From NCBI RefSeq assembly GCF_018614775.1, contig NZ_JAGGOF010000010.1, positions 1 through 64,000 on the forward strand: DNA of 64,000 bases, given 5' to 3'. Under the pieces are notes generated by a model. The model searched no databases, was not told the origin of the DNA, and saw nothing but the letters and a program-made list of their open reading frames with translations. Below, piece after piece: positions 49,445 to 57,799 of the stretch (position 1 is its first letter; each line of letters opens with the position of its first letter). Both the position numbers and the translations under genes were made by a program. The stretch comes from Pseudomonas fluorescens (GTDB taxonomy: Bacteria > Pseudomonadota > Gammaproteobacteria > Pseudomonadales > Pseudomonadaceae).

Positions 49445-49535
49445 CTGTGGGAGCGAGCCTGCTCGCGATTACGGCGTGTCAGGCCACACAACGGATGACT
49501 GATCCACCGCCATCGCGAGCAGGCTCGCTCCCACA
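49445..49535. repeat. REPIN between tssC and hcp
   Basis: Full doublet inside the T6SS structural operon, 28 bp after the tssC stop and about 95 bp before hcp. It may divide the operon into separately stable RNA segments. Confidence 0.92.
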
Positions 49536-49562
49536 CTTCTACCGCGTACCGTTCAGCTTGCT

Positions 49563-51059
49563 TTACGCGCCCTTGGCCGAAGGCAGTTTCGATACCAGGC
49601 GCAACGACACGGTCAGCCCTTCGAGCTGGTAGTGCGGGCGCAGGTAGAACTTGGAGTTGTAGTACCCCGGGTTGCCTTCGACTTCTTCGACGATCACTTC
49701 GGCTGCAGCCAGTGGATGCTGGGCCTTGGTGGTCTCGGTGGAGTGCGCCGGATCACCGTCGACGTAGTTGAGGATCCAGTCCTGCAACCAGCGCTGCATC
49801 TCGTCCTTCTCTTTGAAGGAACCGATCTTGTCGCGCACGATGCACTTCAAGTAGTGGGCGAAGCGGCACGTGGCGAACAGGTACGGCAGGCGCGCGGCCA
49901 GGTTGGCGTTGGCGGTGGCGTCCGGGTCGTCGTATTCGGCCGGCTTCTGCAGCGACTGCGCACCGATGAAGGCGGCGAAATCGGTGTTTTTCTTGTGCAG
50001 CAGCGGCATGAAACCGTTCTTCGCCAGCTCCGCTTCACGGCGGTCCGAGATGGCGATTTCGGTCGGGCACTTCATGTCCACGCCACCGTCGTCGGTGGGG
50101 AAGGTGTGGGCTGGCAGGTTTTCCACTTCACCGCCCGACTCCACGCCGCGGATGCGCGAGCACCAGCCGAAGTGTTTGAACGAGCGGTTGATGTTCACGG
50201 CCATCGCGTAGGCGGCGTTGGCCCAGGTGTACTTCGAGCTGTCGGCGCCGTCGGTGTTTTCTTCGAAGGCGAAGGCTTCCACCGGGTCGGTCTTGGCGCC
50301 GTACGGCAGGCGCGCCAGGAAGCGCGGCATGGTCAGGCCGATGTAGCGCGAGTCTTCCGATTCACGCAGCGAACGCCAGCCGGCGTACTCAGGCGTGGTG
50401 AAGATCTTGGTCAGGTCACGCGGGTTCGACAGTTCCTGCCACGAGCCCATGCCCATGACAGTTGGCGAGGCGGCGGCAATGAACGGTGCGTGCATGGCCG
50501 CGCAGACTTTCGACAGTTCGCCCAACAGCTCCACGTCCGGTGGCGACTGGTCGAAGTAGTAGTCGCCCACCAGGCAGCCGTAAGGTTCGCCGCCGAACTG
50601 GCCGTATTCTTCTTCGTACATTTTCTTGAAGAGCGGGCTCTGGTCCCACGCGGTGCCCTTGAATTTCTTCAGGGTCTTGTGCAGGTCCGGCTTGGAGATG
50701 TTGAGCACGCGGATCTTGAGCTGCTCATCGGTCTCGGTGTTGTTGACCAGGTAGTGCAGGCCACGCCAGGCGCTCTCCAGTTGCTGGAAGTCGGGGTGGT
50801 GGATGACCTGGTTGACCTGGGCGGTGAGCTTGGCGTCGATGGCGGCGATGATCGATTCGATCGACTTGATGGCGTCGTTGGACACCAGGTCGGTCTGCGC
50901 CAGGGCCTGTTCGGCCAGGGTGCGCACGGCAGTCTCGACGGCTTCGCGGGCACGCTCGGTCTTGGGTTTGAATTCTTGCAGCAGCAGGGACGCAAACTCG
51001 CTGGTTTCTTCGGTCGCGCCGAGATTCTGGACGCCTTCGCGGGCGGTATTGTCAGTCAT
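49563..51059 (-). CDS. tssC: T6SS sheath large subunit TssC
   Basis: Large contractile-sheath protein that polymerises with TssB around the Hcp tube. The 498 residues equal the length of P. aeruginosa TssC1. Hallmarks are HHPDFQQLESAWRGLHYLV, KKMYEEEYGQFGGEPYGCLVGDYYFDQSPPDVELL-type sequence, GWCSRIRGVESGGEVENLP and a C-terminal YYNSKFYLRPHYQLEG. Two ATGs are available; AGGA lies 9 nt before ATG 51059 but only 3 nt before 51065, so 51059 is used. It overlaps or abuts the end of tssB. Confidence 0.96.
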   Translation of the reverse strand: MTDNTAREGVQNLGATEETSEFASLLLQEFKPKTERAREAVETAVRTLAEQALAQTDLVSNDAIKSIESIIAAIDAKLTAQVNQVIHHPDFQQLESAWRGLHYLVNNTETDEQLKIRVLNISKPDLHKTLKKFKGTAWDQSPLFKKMYEEEYGQFGGEPYGCLVGDYYFDQSPPDVELLGELSKVCAAMHAPFIAAASPTVMGMGSWQELSNPRDLTKIFTTPEYAGWRSLRESEDSRYIGLTMPRFLARLPYGAKTDPVEAFAFEENTDGADSSKYTWANAAYAMAVNINRSFKHFGWCSRIRGVESGGEVENLPAHTFPTDDGGVDMKCPTEIAISDRREAELAKNGFMPLLHKKNTDFAAFIGAQSLQKPAEYDDPDATANANLAARLPYLFATCRFAHYLKCIVRDKIGSFKEKDEMQRWLQDWILNYVDGDPAHSTETTKAQHPLAAAEVIVEEVEGNPGYYNSKFYLRPHYQLEGLTVSLRLVSKLPSAKGA

Positions 51060-51061
51060 GA

Positions 51062-51568
51062 TCATTGGTCCTGTGCTGGCTTCGGCGCGCTCGCCAGGGC
51101 CTGCAACAGCGCTGGGTCTTTGATCGCCTTCATGATGATTTCTTCGGCGCCGGTCTTGCCGTCCATGTAGGTCAGCAGGTTGGCCAGCTGAGTGCGCGCT
51201 TCAAGCAGCTTGTTCAGCGAGTCGACCTTGCGAGCCACGGCAGCCGGGCTGAAGTCGTCCATGCTTTCGAAGGTCAGGTCCAGGCTGAGGTTGCCTTCGC
51301 CGGTCAGTTCGTTGGGCACATGGAACGCCACGCGCGGCTGCATGGCCTTGAGGCGCGAGTCGAAATTGTCGACATCGATTTCGAGAAACTTGCGATCGGC
51401 CACCGGTGCCAGAGGCTCGGCAGGCTTGCCGGCGAGGTCAGCCATTACGCCCATGACGAAGGGCAACTGGACCTTTTTCTCGGCGCCGTAGAGCTCGACG
51501 TCGTACTCGATCTGCACTCGAGGCGCGCGGTTGCGCGCGATGAATTTCTGAGAACTTTGCTTCGCCAC
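51062..51568 (-). CDS. tssB: T6SS sheath small subunit TssB
   Basis: Small contractile-sheath protein, 168 residues. The family pattern is visible: SQKFIARNRAPRVQIEYDVE at the N-terminus, KKVQLPFVMGVMADLAG, FLEIDVDNFDSRLKAMQPRV and FESMDDFSPAAVARKV. AGGAG stands 7 nt before the ATG. It is the second gene of the minus arm, 81 bp after tssA. Confidence 0.97.
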   Translation of the reverse strand: MAKQSSQKFIARNRAPRVQIEYDVELYGAEKKVQLPFVMGVMADLAGKPAEPLAPVADRKFLEIDVDNFDSRLKAMQPRVAFHVPNELTGEGNLSLDLTFESMDDFSPAAVARKVDSLNKLLEARTQLANLLTYMDGKTGAEEIIMKAIKDPALLQALASAPKPAQDQ

Positions 51569-51649
51569 GTTGCTGCTCCTGGTCGCTTGAGCGACGGTGT
51601 TGGCGTCATCCGGCGGAACCGGTGACGTGACTGCGTGATCCGCTCGCTG

Positions 51650-52681
51650 TTAATCGCTGTCCGGGCCGCGCAGGTTTTCAAATTGACTCATGCCGTCGGG
51701 AATCAGGTTGCGCACGATCGCCGCAAAATCGGCGTGCACCAGATTCTTCGCCCGGTTCAACAGCACCGGCAGCGGGCTGGAAGGCTCATGACGGGTGTAG
51801 TAGGCGAGAATCCGATCCAGGCTGCGCAGCACGTCGTCGCGGTTGTTGATATCGCCGCTGAGCGTGGCGGTGTTGCGCGGGGCGCTTGGTGTGGCGGCGG
51901 ACTCGGCCGTCGCCGTGCTGTCGTCGCCGACCGGATCGGCCAGGGCGCTGTCGCCACTCTGCGGAGCGAACTGGCCGAGGATCTGCAGGGCCATTTTCAG
52001 CGGCTGCTTCAGCGGACCGAGGTCCACGCCCTGGGCGGAACCGACCTGGTCACTGACCTGTTGCTCGATGGCTTCGGCGGCGCTGCGGGCTTCCAGCAGC
52101 GCGGCACGGGTGATTTCCAACTGCTCGGGGTCGCTGTCGAGCAGGGCCCCGGCGAGTTGCTCGGCGCCGAGGTTTTCATCGGCGAAGCTTTGCAGGCCGC
52201 TGGCGTTGGCGGCGGCGCGCAGGCTGACCGCACCGAAGGTTCGCGAGCGGGCCAGAATGCTTTCGCGCAGCAAGCGAATCGTCACGTCGGACGTCAGGCC
52301 GGCGAGGGCGTTGATGCGCACGGTGGGATCATTGTCGTCATCGGCGTCCAGGCGCGGGTGCAGGTCGGCCCAGTACTGCTTGAGCAATTCGCTGATCAGC
52401 GTCAGCGAACGGGCCAGCCCCGCAATGCCTTCGAGGGCCAGGCTGCTTTGCAACAGGAAATGGGTAATGCGCAGGTCTTTGCTGCGTTGCAGCAGGTCCA
52501 GGCTCTGTTGCTGGATGCTGCGCCACTCGGGCGGTTCGGCCGGCAGGATCGAGTCGCCCATGCTGCGCTCGGGCTGGCCTCGGGAATCGCGTTCCAGGCG
52601 CAAGAAATCCGCGTCATATTCCAGGTCTTCACCGCAAGGCGAGTTCGCGGAAACGGCGGCGAGCAACAAAGGCACATCCAC
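51650..52681 (-). CDS. tssA: T6SS assembly protein TssA
   Basis: Baseplate/sheath-cap assembly factor, 343 residues. The N-terminal ImpA domain is recognisable from NSPCGEDLEYDADFLRLE and ILPAEPPEWRSIQQQSLDLLQRSKDLRI. A linker rich in Ala/Thr/Ser (about 250-275) leads to a C-terminal domain with INNRDDVLRSLDRILAYYTRHEPSSPLPVLLNRA, typical of the short TssA1 class. ATG 52681 has GGGAG about 13 nt upstream, rather distant. It is the first gene of the minus arm and shares the divergent control region with fha. Confidence 0.93.
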   Translation of the reverse strand: MDVPLLLAAVSANSPCGEDLEYDADFLRLERDSRGQPERSMGDSILPAEPPEWRSIQQQSLDLLQRSKDLRITHFLLQSSLALEGIAGLARSLTLISELLKQYWADLHPRLDADDDNDPTVRINALAGLTSDVTIRLLRESILARSRTFGAVSLRAAANASGLQSFADENLGAEQLAGALLDSDPEQLEITRAALLEARSAAEAIEQQVSDQVGSAQGVDLGPLKQPLKMALQILGQFAPQSGDSALADPVGDDSTATAESAATPSAPRNTATLSGDINNRDDVLRSLDRILAYYTRHEPSSPLPVLLNRAKNLVHADFAAIVRNLIPDGMSQFENLRGPDSD

Positions 52682-53099
52682 TTGGATCGATCTCCCTATC
52701 GCCCGGAGACATTATCGGGCAGTTCACATGCAAGTTCCGGGTGGAACTTCGCATGTTCCTTGACGGTAATGGCTCGATAGATGCGATATGATCTTAAAGT
52801 GCCATCAGTGATCATCAAGAAGTTGTGCATTTTTGGTGTAGTACTTATCGCTTGTCAAGGTAAGCTATTTCGACTCTGTTACAGTTGTGAGGCGCTTAAC
52901 AACCCGCGCGACTGGCTGGTCGAGGAAGGGTATCAAGAGAGGCTTTTTGTCATGCAAGCCGGTTAATATTGGCCAATATGCTGGCAAAACGCCGTTTCAT
53001 GGTTGTTTGCAGGATTTTCGGCGCCTCGCGGGTCATGCACCCTGCGTTCGCCCGCGCGAAGTCGCGTACGTGAAAAGAAGTATTCAGCAAGGAGGCGAA
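52682..53099. other. Divergent control region of the two T6SS arms
   Basis: 418 bp between tssA and fha, distinctly AT-richer than the coding DNA. TTGTCA (about 52853) with a weak -10 17-18 bp later is one candidate promoter for fha; no confident promoter was found for tssA. GGA triplets lie in both leaders (GGGAG before tssA, AAGGAGG before fha), the kind of site RsmA/CsrA uses to repress HSI-I in P. aeruginosa. The small frame at 52781-52966 has no ribosome site and is not called. Confidence 0.55.
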
Positions 53100-54551
53100 A
53101 TGCCGCTGTGTTTGACTATCACTAGTTATCACAAGATTACCCCCGGTCAGTGTTCGGAAAAGTCCATGGACCAGGGCGTGATGGCAATTGGCCGTAATTC
53201 TGATAATGACTGGGTGTTGCCGGACCCTGAGCGCCTGGTGTCCGGCAAACATTGCGTTATTCAATACAAAGACGGGCGCTATTACTTAACCGATAACAGC
53301 ACCAACGGTGTGGAATTGGTCAAGGCCGGTATCCGCTTGCGCAAGGGCAACAGTGAGCCGCTGCAGGATGGCGAGGTGATCCGCATCGGTGATTATGAAA
53401 TCCAGGCGCGTGTCGACTTCAGCCTGCCGGCCACGGACAGCAACCCGTTCGCCGAGTCGCCCAGCAGTTTCGAGGCCTTGATGGGCCGCCAAGGCGCCGC
53501 CGCCCCTGCGCCATCGTTCATTCCCGTGGCCTCGCCTGCGCACTTCCAGGGCGTGTCGGCCATGGACACCCTCCCGGACCTGTTCGATTTCCTCGCGCCC
53601 GCCAGCGTCCCGCCGGCCACCCAGCCTGACCACGTCCCCGCCGAGCAGCATGATTTCCGCCCGCCGACCCCGATCCCGCGGCCGAACCCGCCACCGGTGA
53701 TCGAGCCCATGGTAATGAGCGCTGCCCCGGTGATTCCCGAGGATTGGGACCTGTTCAGCGACAAGCCGGCACCCGTGGCGGTGACCCCGGTCGCCGTCGC
53801 GCCACTGCCTGTGGCGCCGCCGCCAGTGGTTGAGCCAGTACCTGCGCCCGTGCCGCCGATGCCGGCCGCCCCCCTTGCCAGTGTGCCGGTCGAGCCTGCG
53901 CCGTTGCGCGAACCCCCGGTTACCCGTGCCGAAGCGCCGGCGACCCGGGGCGACGCTGCCCAGCCGGACCTGCTGCAAGCCTTCCTGCGCGGTGCCGGGC
54001 TGGATCAGTTGCGCCTGGACAAGGCCCAGGCCGAAGCGCAGATGGAGAGCATCGGCCGCAGTTATCGGCTGATGGTCGAAGGCCTGATCGATGTCTTGCG
54101 TGCCCGCAGCAGCCTCAAGGGCGAGTTCCGCATCCAGCAGACGATGATCCAGCCGGTGGAAAACAACCCGCTGAAGTTCGCCCCCAATGTCGATGAAGCG
54201 ATGCTGTTGCTGTTGCGTCACGGCAACCAGGCGTTCATGGCGCCGGACGCGGCGGTGCGTGACAGTTTCGATGACTTGCGCGCCCACCAGTTGGCGGTGA
54301 TGGCCGGCGTGGAAGCCGCGATCAAGCATTTGCTGGCGCGCTTCGAACCGGCGCAGCTGGAAGAGCGCATGGGCAAGCCCGGCGGGTTATCCAGCATCTT
54401 CAATGGCTCGCGACAGGCCCAGTACTGGCAGCAATTCACCGAGCTCTACAGCAATATTTCCCGGGAAGCCCAAGAGGATTTCCAGGACCTGTTCGGTCGT
54501 GAATTCAGCCGCGCCTACGAAGAACACAGCACACGACAGCGACGTCGCTGA
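53100..54551 (+). CDS. fha: T6SS FHA-domain protein Fha (TagH)
   Basis: Phosphothreonine-regulated scaffold that promotes T6SS assembly after phosphorylation by PpkA. The 483-residue protein has an N-terminal FHA domain (about 5-100) with GRNSDNDW (R32), the SGKH pair (S48, H51) and NSTNG (N70). A very Pro/Ala/Val-rich linker follows (about 195-320), then the conserved TagH/ImpI C-terminal domain (about 325-483). The start ATG 53100 has a perfect AAGGAGG 5 nt upstream; the longer upstream frame is rejected. It is the first gene of the plus arm. Confidence 0.93.
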   Translation: MPLCLTITSYHKITPGQCSEKSMDQGVMAIGRNSDNDWVLPDPERLVSGKHCVIQYKDGRYYLTDNSTNGVELVKAGIRLRKGNSEPLQDGEVIRIGDYEIQARVDFSLPATDSNPFAESPSSFEALMGRQGAAAPAPSFIPVASPAHFQGVSAMDTLPDLFDFLAPASVPPATQPDHVPAEQHDFRPPTPIPRPNPPPVIEPMVMSAAPVIPEDWDLFSDKPAPVAVTPVAVAPLPVAPPPVVEPVPAPVPPMPAAPLASVPVEPAPLREPPVTRAEAPATRGDAAQPDLLQAFLRGAGLDQLRLDKAQAEAQMESIGRSYRLMVEGLIDVLRARSSLKGEFRIQQTMIQPVENNPLKFAPNVDEAMLLLLRHGNQAFMAPDAAVRDSFDDLRAHQLAVMAGVEAAIKHLLARFEPAQLEERMGKPGGLSSIFNGSRQAQYWQQFTELYSNISREAQEDFQDLFGREFSRAYEEHSTRQRRR

Positions 54552-54619
54552 GCGTCGCCGTCCCCTAACACCACTTACAAGCACACAACGGATAGCTCAA
54601 ACGTCATTGAGGACGCAGG

Positions 54620-55132
54620 ATGATTCCCAGGTTTTTACTCGCAGTCGCCACCGCGCTTCTGCTGACGGCGTGTGCCAAGGATGCGGCGAAACCGCAGCCC
54701 GAAGAGGCGGAAGCCGAGGCCAACACCGCCGCCGTCGAGTTGCACTTTCAGGCCATTGCCGGCCTCAACCCCGGCGCCACCGGCCAGCCGGCCCCGGTGC
54801 GGGTGCGCATTTTCGAACTGAAGAATGCCGCCGTCTTCGGCCGTTCCGATTATTTCGCCTTGGCCGAACACGCCCAGGCGACGCTGGGCGCCGACCTGAT
54901 CGATCAGGATGAAGTGCTGATCCAGCCCGACCAACAGTTGAGCCTGCAACGTGATCTCGACCCGGCCACGCGGCACATCGGCATCCTGGTGGGTTATCGC
55001 GAACTGGATCAGTCGCTGTGGCGCACGGTGTTGAGTGTGCCGGCGCGCGAATACACCGAATACCAGATCAGCCTCGACGTGCACGCCGTGCGCAGCAGCG
55101 TCGTCGTTCCCCCATCCAGCCCTGCCCAATAA
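54620..55132 (+). CDS. tssJ: T6SS outer-membrane lipoprotein TssJ
   Basis: A 170-residue outer-membrane lipoprotein that anchors the TssJLM membrane complex. Signal peptide with lipobox LLTAC, lipidated C18. The mature protein has the TssJ beta-sandwich pattern, including PAPVRVRIFELKNAAVFGRSDYFAL and QPDQQLSLQRDLDPATRHIGIL. GAGGACGCAGG precedes the ATG. Located 68 bp after fha. Confidence 0.94.
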   Translation: MIPRFLLAVATALLLTACAKDAAKPQPEEAEAEANTAAVELHFQAIAGLNPGATGQPAPVRVRIFELKNAAVFGRSDYFALAEHAQATLGADLIDQDEVLIQPDQQLSLQRDLDPATRHIGILVGYRELDQSLWRTVLSVPAREYTEYQISLDVHAVRSSVVVPPSSPAQ

Positions 55133-55147
55133 GCAATCGGAGCCCCC

Positions 55148-56482
55148 ATGTCCTGGAACAATCGCGTGGTCTGGTCGGAAGGCATGTTCATTGGAACGCA
55201 GCACTTCCAGCAGCACGACCGTTACCTGGAAAACCTCATCGACGCCCGCAGCCGTCCGTTGTCGGCCGGCGCCTGGGGGTTTTCCGAATTGCTGATCGAC
55301 CAGGGCCTGCTGGCTCAGGGCAAGCTGGCGATCATCTCGGCGCGAGGCCTGTTGCCGGACGGCACGCCCTTCAACATTCCCCACGATGACCTGGCGCCCA
55401 CGCCGCTGAACGTCGATGACAACCTGCGCGACGGCCTGGTGTACCTGGCCTTGCCGCTCAAGCGCGCCGGTGCCCGTGACACCGTGGATGAAGGCGAGCC
55501 CCTGGGCGCTGCGCGCTACGTCAGCCAGGTCAGTGAAGTGCGCGACGACAACGCACCGTTCGAAAACCGTGCCCCGGTGGCCCTCGGTTCGCGGGCGCTG
55601 CGTCTGTTGACCGCCCAGGACGGCATTGGCGACTACGCCGCCGTCGGCGTGGTGCGCATCAAGGAAAAACGCGCCGACCGGGCGCTGGTGCTCGATGACA
55701 GCTACATCCCGCCGCTGCTGGACGTGGTTGCCTCCAAGCCGTTGACGGCGTTTCGCAGCGAGCTGCTGGGCCTGCTCCACCAGCGCGGCGAAGCCCTGGC
55801 CGGGCGGGTCGTTGCGTCCGGTGCCGGTGGCGCCTCGGAGATCGCCGATTTCATGTTGCTGCAACTGGTCAACCGCGCCCAGCCGCTGATCCAGCACTTG
55901 AGCCAGTTGAGCCCGTTGCACCCCGAGCGGTTCTACAGCGAACTGGTGGCGCTGGCCGGCGAGTTCTCGACTTTCACCGCCTCCGGACGCCGACCGCAGG
56001 AATACCCGCCGTACCAGCACGATGACCTGGCCCTGAGTTACGCCCCGGTGATGCAGGCGTTGCGTGAGGCCTTGTCGATGCTGATCGACAGCAAGGCGAC
56101 GCCGATCCCGATTGTCGAGAAAGCCTACGGCATCCACGTGGCGATGCTGGCCGACAAGACCCTGCTCGACAGCGCCAGCTTCATCCTGGTGGTGCGCGCC
56201 GATGTCCCCGCCGAAACCCTGCGCGGCCGCTTCGGCCAACAGAGCAAGGTCGGCTCGGTGGAGCACATCCGTGACCTGGTCAACCTGCAACTGCCGGGCA
56301 TCGGCCTGCTGCCGTTGCCGGTGGCGCCGCGGCAGTTGCCGTACCACGCCGGTTCCACCTACTACGAACTCGACCGCGGCAGCGACCACTGGCAGCAACT
56401 GAGCAACTCCGGCGGCTTTGCGTTCCACATCGCCGGCCAGTTCCCAGGCCTGAACCTGGCGTTCTGGGCGATCCGAGGATAA
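55148..56482 (+). CDS. tssK: T6SS baseplate protein TssK
   Basis: Trimeric adaptor linking the baseplate to the TssJLM membrane complex; 444 residues. The family N-terminus is clear, VVWSEGMFIGTQHFQQHDRY, as are LNVDDNLRDGLVYLALPL, VDSKPL-type core segments and the C-terminal RQLPYHAGSTYYELDRGSDHW. CGGAG precedes the ATG, 15 bp after tssJ. Confidence 0.96.
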   Translation: MSWNNRVVWSEGMFIGTQHFQQHDRYLENLIDARSRPLSAGAWGFSELLIDQGLLAQGKLAIISARGLLPDGTPFNIPHDDLAPTPLNVDDNLRDGLVYLALPLKRAGARDTVDEGEPLGAARYVSQVSEVRDDNAPFENRAPVALGSRALRLLTAQDGIGDYAAVGVVRIKEKRADRALVLDDSYIPPLLDVVASKPLTAFRSELLGLLHQRGEALAGRVVASGAGGASEIADFMLLQLVNRAQPLIQHLSQLSPLHPERFYSELVALAGEFSTFTASGRRPQEYPPYQHDDLALSYAPVMQALREALSMLIDSKATPIPIVEKAYGIHVAMLADKTLLDSASFILVVRADVPAETLRGRFGQQSKVGSVEHIRDLVNLQLPGIGLLPLPVAPRQLPYHAGSTYYELDRGSDHWQQLSNSGGFAFHIAGQFPGLNLAFWAIRG

Positions 56483-56488
56483 ACCGCG

Positions 56489-57799
56489 ATGAGCAACGAC
56501 GATCGTACCCAGTTCATGCCGACCCCCGGTGGCCGTGGCGCCGACCCGTTCCGCCCGGACCCGGGCCGCGCCCAGCCGACCCCGTCACCGGCGCCGCTGT
56601 CGATGCCGGCCGCGCCGGTGCTGACCGGCAAGGCCCAGGGCCTCAACCCGCTGGAAAGCGCCGCGGGCCCGCTGCTGGCCCTGCTGACGCGCCTGCGCAG
56701 CACCATCGCCCACCCGGCACCGGCCAGTTTACGCGCACAACTGCTGGCCTACCTGCGCCACTTCGAAGAGCGCGCCGAGGCCGCCGGCGTGGCGCGCAAC
56801 GATGTGCTGCTGGCTCGCTATGCGTTGTGCACCGCGTTGGACGAAGCGGTGTTGAGCACCCCGTGGGGCGGCACCAGCGACTGGGGCAAGCAAAGCCTGT
56901 TGATCACCGTGCACAACGAAGCCTGGGGCGGCGAGAAAGTCTTCCAGCTGCTGGAACATTGCCTGCAAAGCCCACGGGAACGCCTGTACCTGCTGGAGCT
57001 GCTGTACCTGTGCATGTGCCTGGGCTTCGAGGGGCGCTACCGGGTGATGAACGACGGGCGCAGCCAACTGGAAGCGTTGCGCGAGCGAACCAGCGCGGTG
57101 ATCCGCAGCGCCCGTGGCGAATACGAGCGCGAACTGTCGCCCCACTGGCGCGGCGTCACCGTGGCCCGTGATCGACTGGCGCAGTTCATGCCGCCATGGA
57201 TCGCCGTGGCCATTGGCGTCGCCCTGTTGCTGGCGTTGCTGTTCGGCCTGCGCATGAAGCTGGCCGCCGATGCCGAGCCGGTATTCAAGAACATCCATGC
57301 CCTGGGGGAAATCCCGGTGCAGACGGTCGACCGCCCCGTGGTGCAGCCAAAGCTGATCGAGCGACCGCGCCTGGCCGGTTTCCTTGCCGATGAAATCAAG
57401 GCCGGCCGGGTTGCCGTGGAAGACGCCGTGGACCGTTCCGTGGTGACCATCCGTGGCGATGAGCTGTTCGCCTCGGGCAGCGCTGGCATCAAGGACGATT
57501 TCCAGCCGTTGATGCTGCGCATCGCCGATGCCGTGCGCAAGGTCAAGGGCCAGGTCCGGGTGACCGGCCACAGCGACAATCGCCCGATCGCTACGCTGCG
57601 GTTCCCGTCCAACTGGGCGCTGTCCGAAGCACGGGCGCGCTCGGTGTTGGAAATTCTGTCGGCCAAGACTGGCCAGCCCGAGCGCTTCAGTGCCGAAGGC
57701 CGCAGCGACACCGAGCCGCTGGCGTCCAACGCCACCGCAGAGGGACGTGCGCGTAACCGTCGGGTTGAAATCACAGTGTTGGCGGAGGGGGTCGAGTGA
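56489..57799 (+). CDS. tssL: T6SS membrane protein TssL with OmpA-like domain
   Basis: IcmH/DotU-family inner-membrane subunit, 436 residues. A Pro-rich N-terminus (1-45) leads to the cytoplasmic DotU domain (about 50-225, with LLARYALCTALDEAVLSTPWG and CLGFEGRYRV) and one transmembrane helix (about 236-255). A periplasmic C-terminal OmpA-like peptidoglycan-binding domain follows (about 320-436, with VTGHSDNRPIATLRFPSNW and LSEARARSVLEIL). This is the evolved, peptidoglycan-binding form. It overlaps tssM by 4 bp (GTGA). Confidence 0.95.
   Translation: MSNDDRTQFMPTPGGRGADPFRPDPGRAQPTPSPAPLSMPAAPVLTGKAQGLNPLESAAGPLLALLTRLRSTIAHPAPASLRAQLLAYLRHFEERAEAAGVARNDVLLARYALCTALDEAVLSTPWGGTSDWGKQSLLITVHNEAWGGEKVFQLLEHCLQSPRERLYLLELLYLCMCLGFEGRYRVMNDGRSQLEALRERTSAVIRSARGEYERELSPHWRGVTVARDRLAQFMPPWIAVAIGVALLLALLFGLRMKLAADAEPVFKNIHALGEIPVQTVDRPVVQPKLIERPRLAGFLADEIKAGRVAVEDAVDRSVVTIRGDELFASGSAGIKDDFQPLMLRIADAVRKVKGQVRVTGHSDNRPIATLRFPSNWALSEARARSVLEILSAKTGQPERFSAEGRSDTEPLASNATAEGRARNRRVEITVLAEGVE

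Noticed and set aside
52781..52966. 61-codon frame with a hydrophobic stretch in the T6SS divergent region
   Set aside because: No ribosome site, AT-rich promoter-like DNA, and it lies over the likely control region; chance frame preferred.
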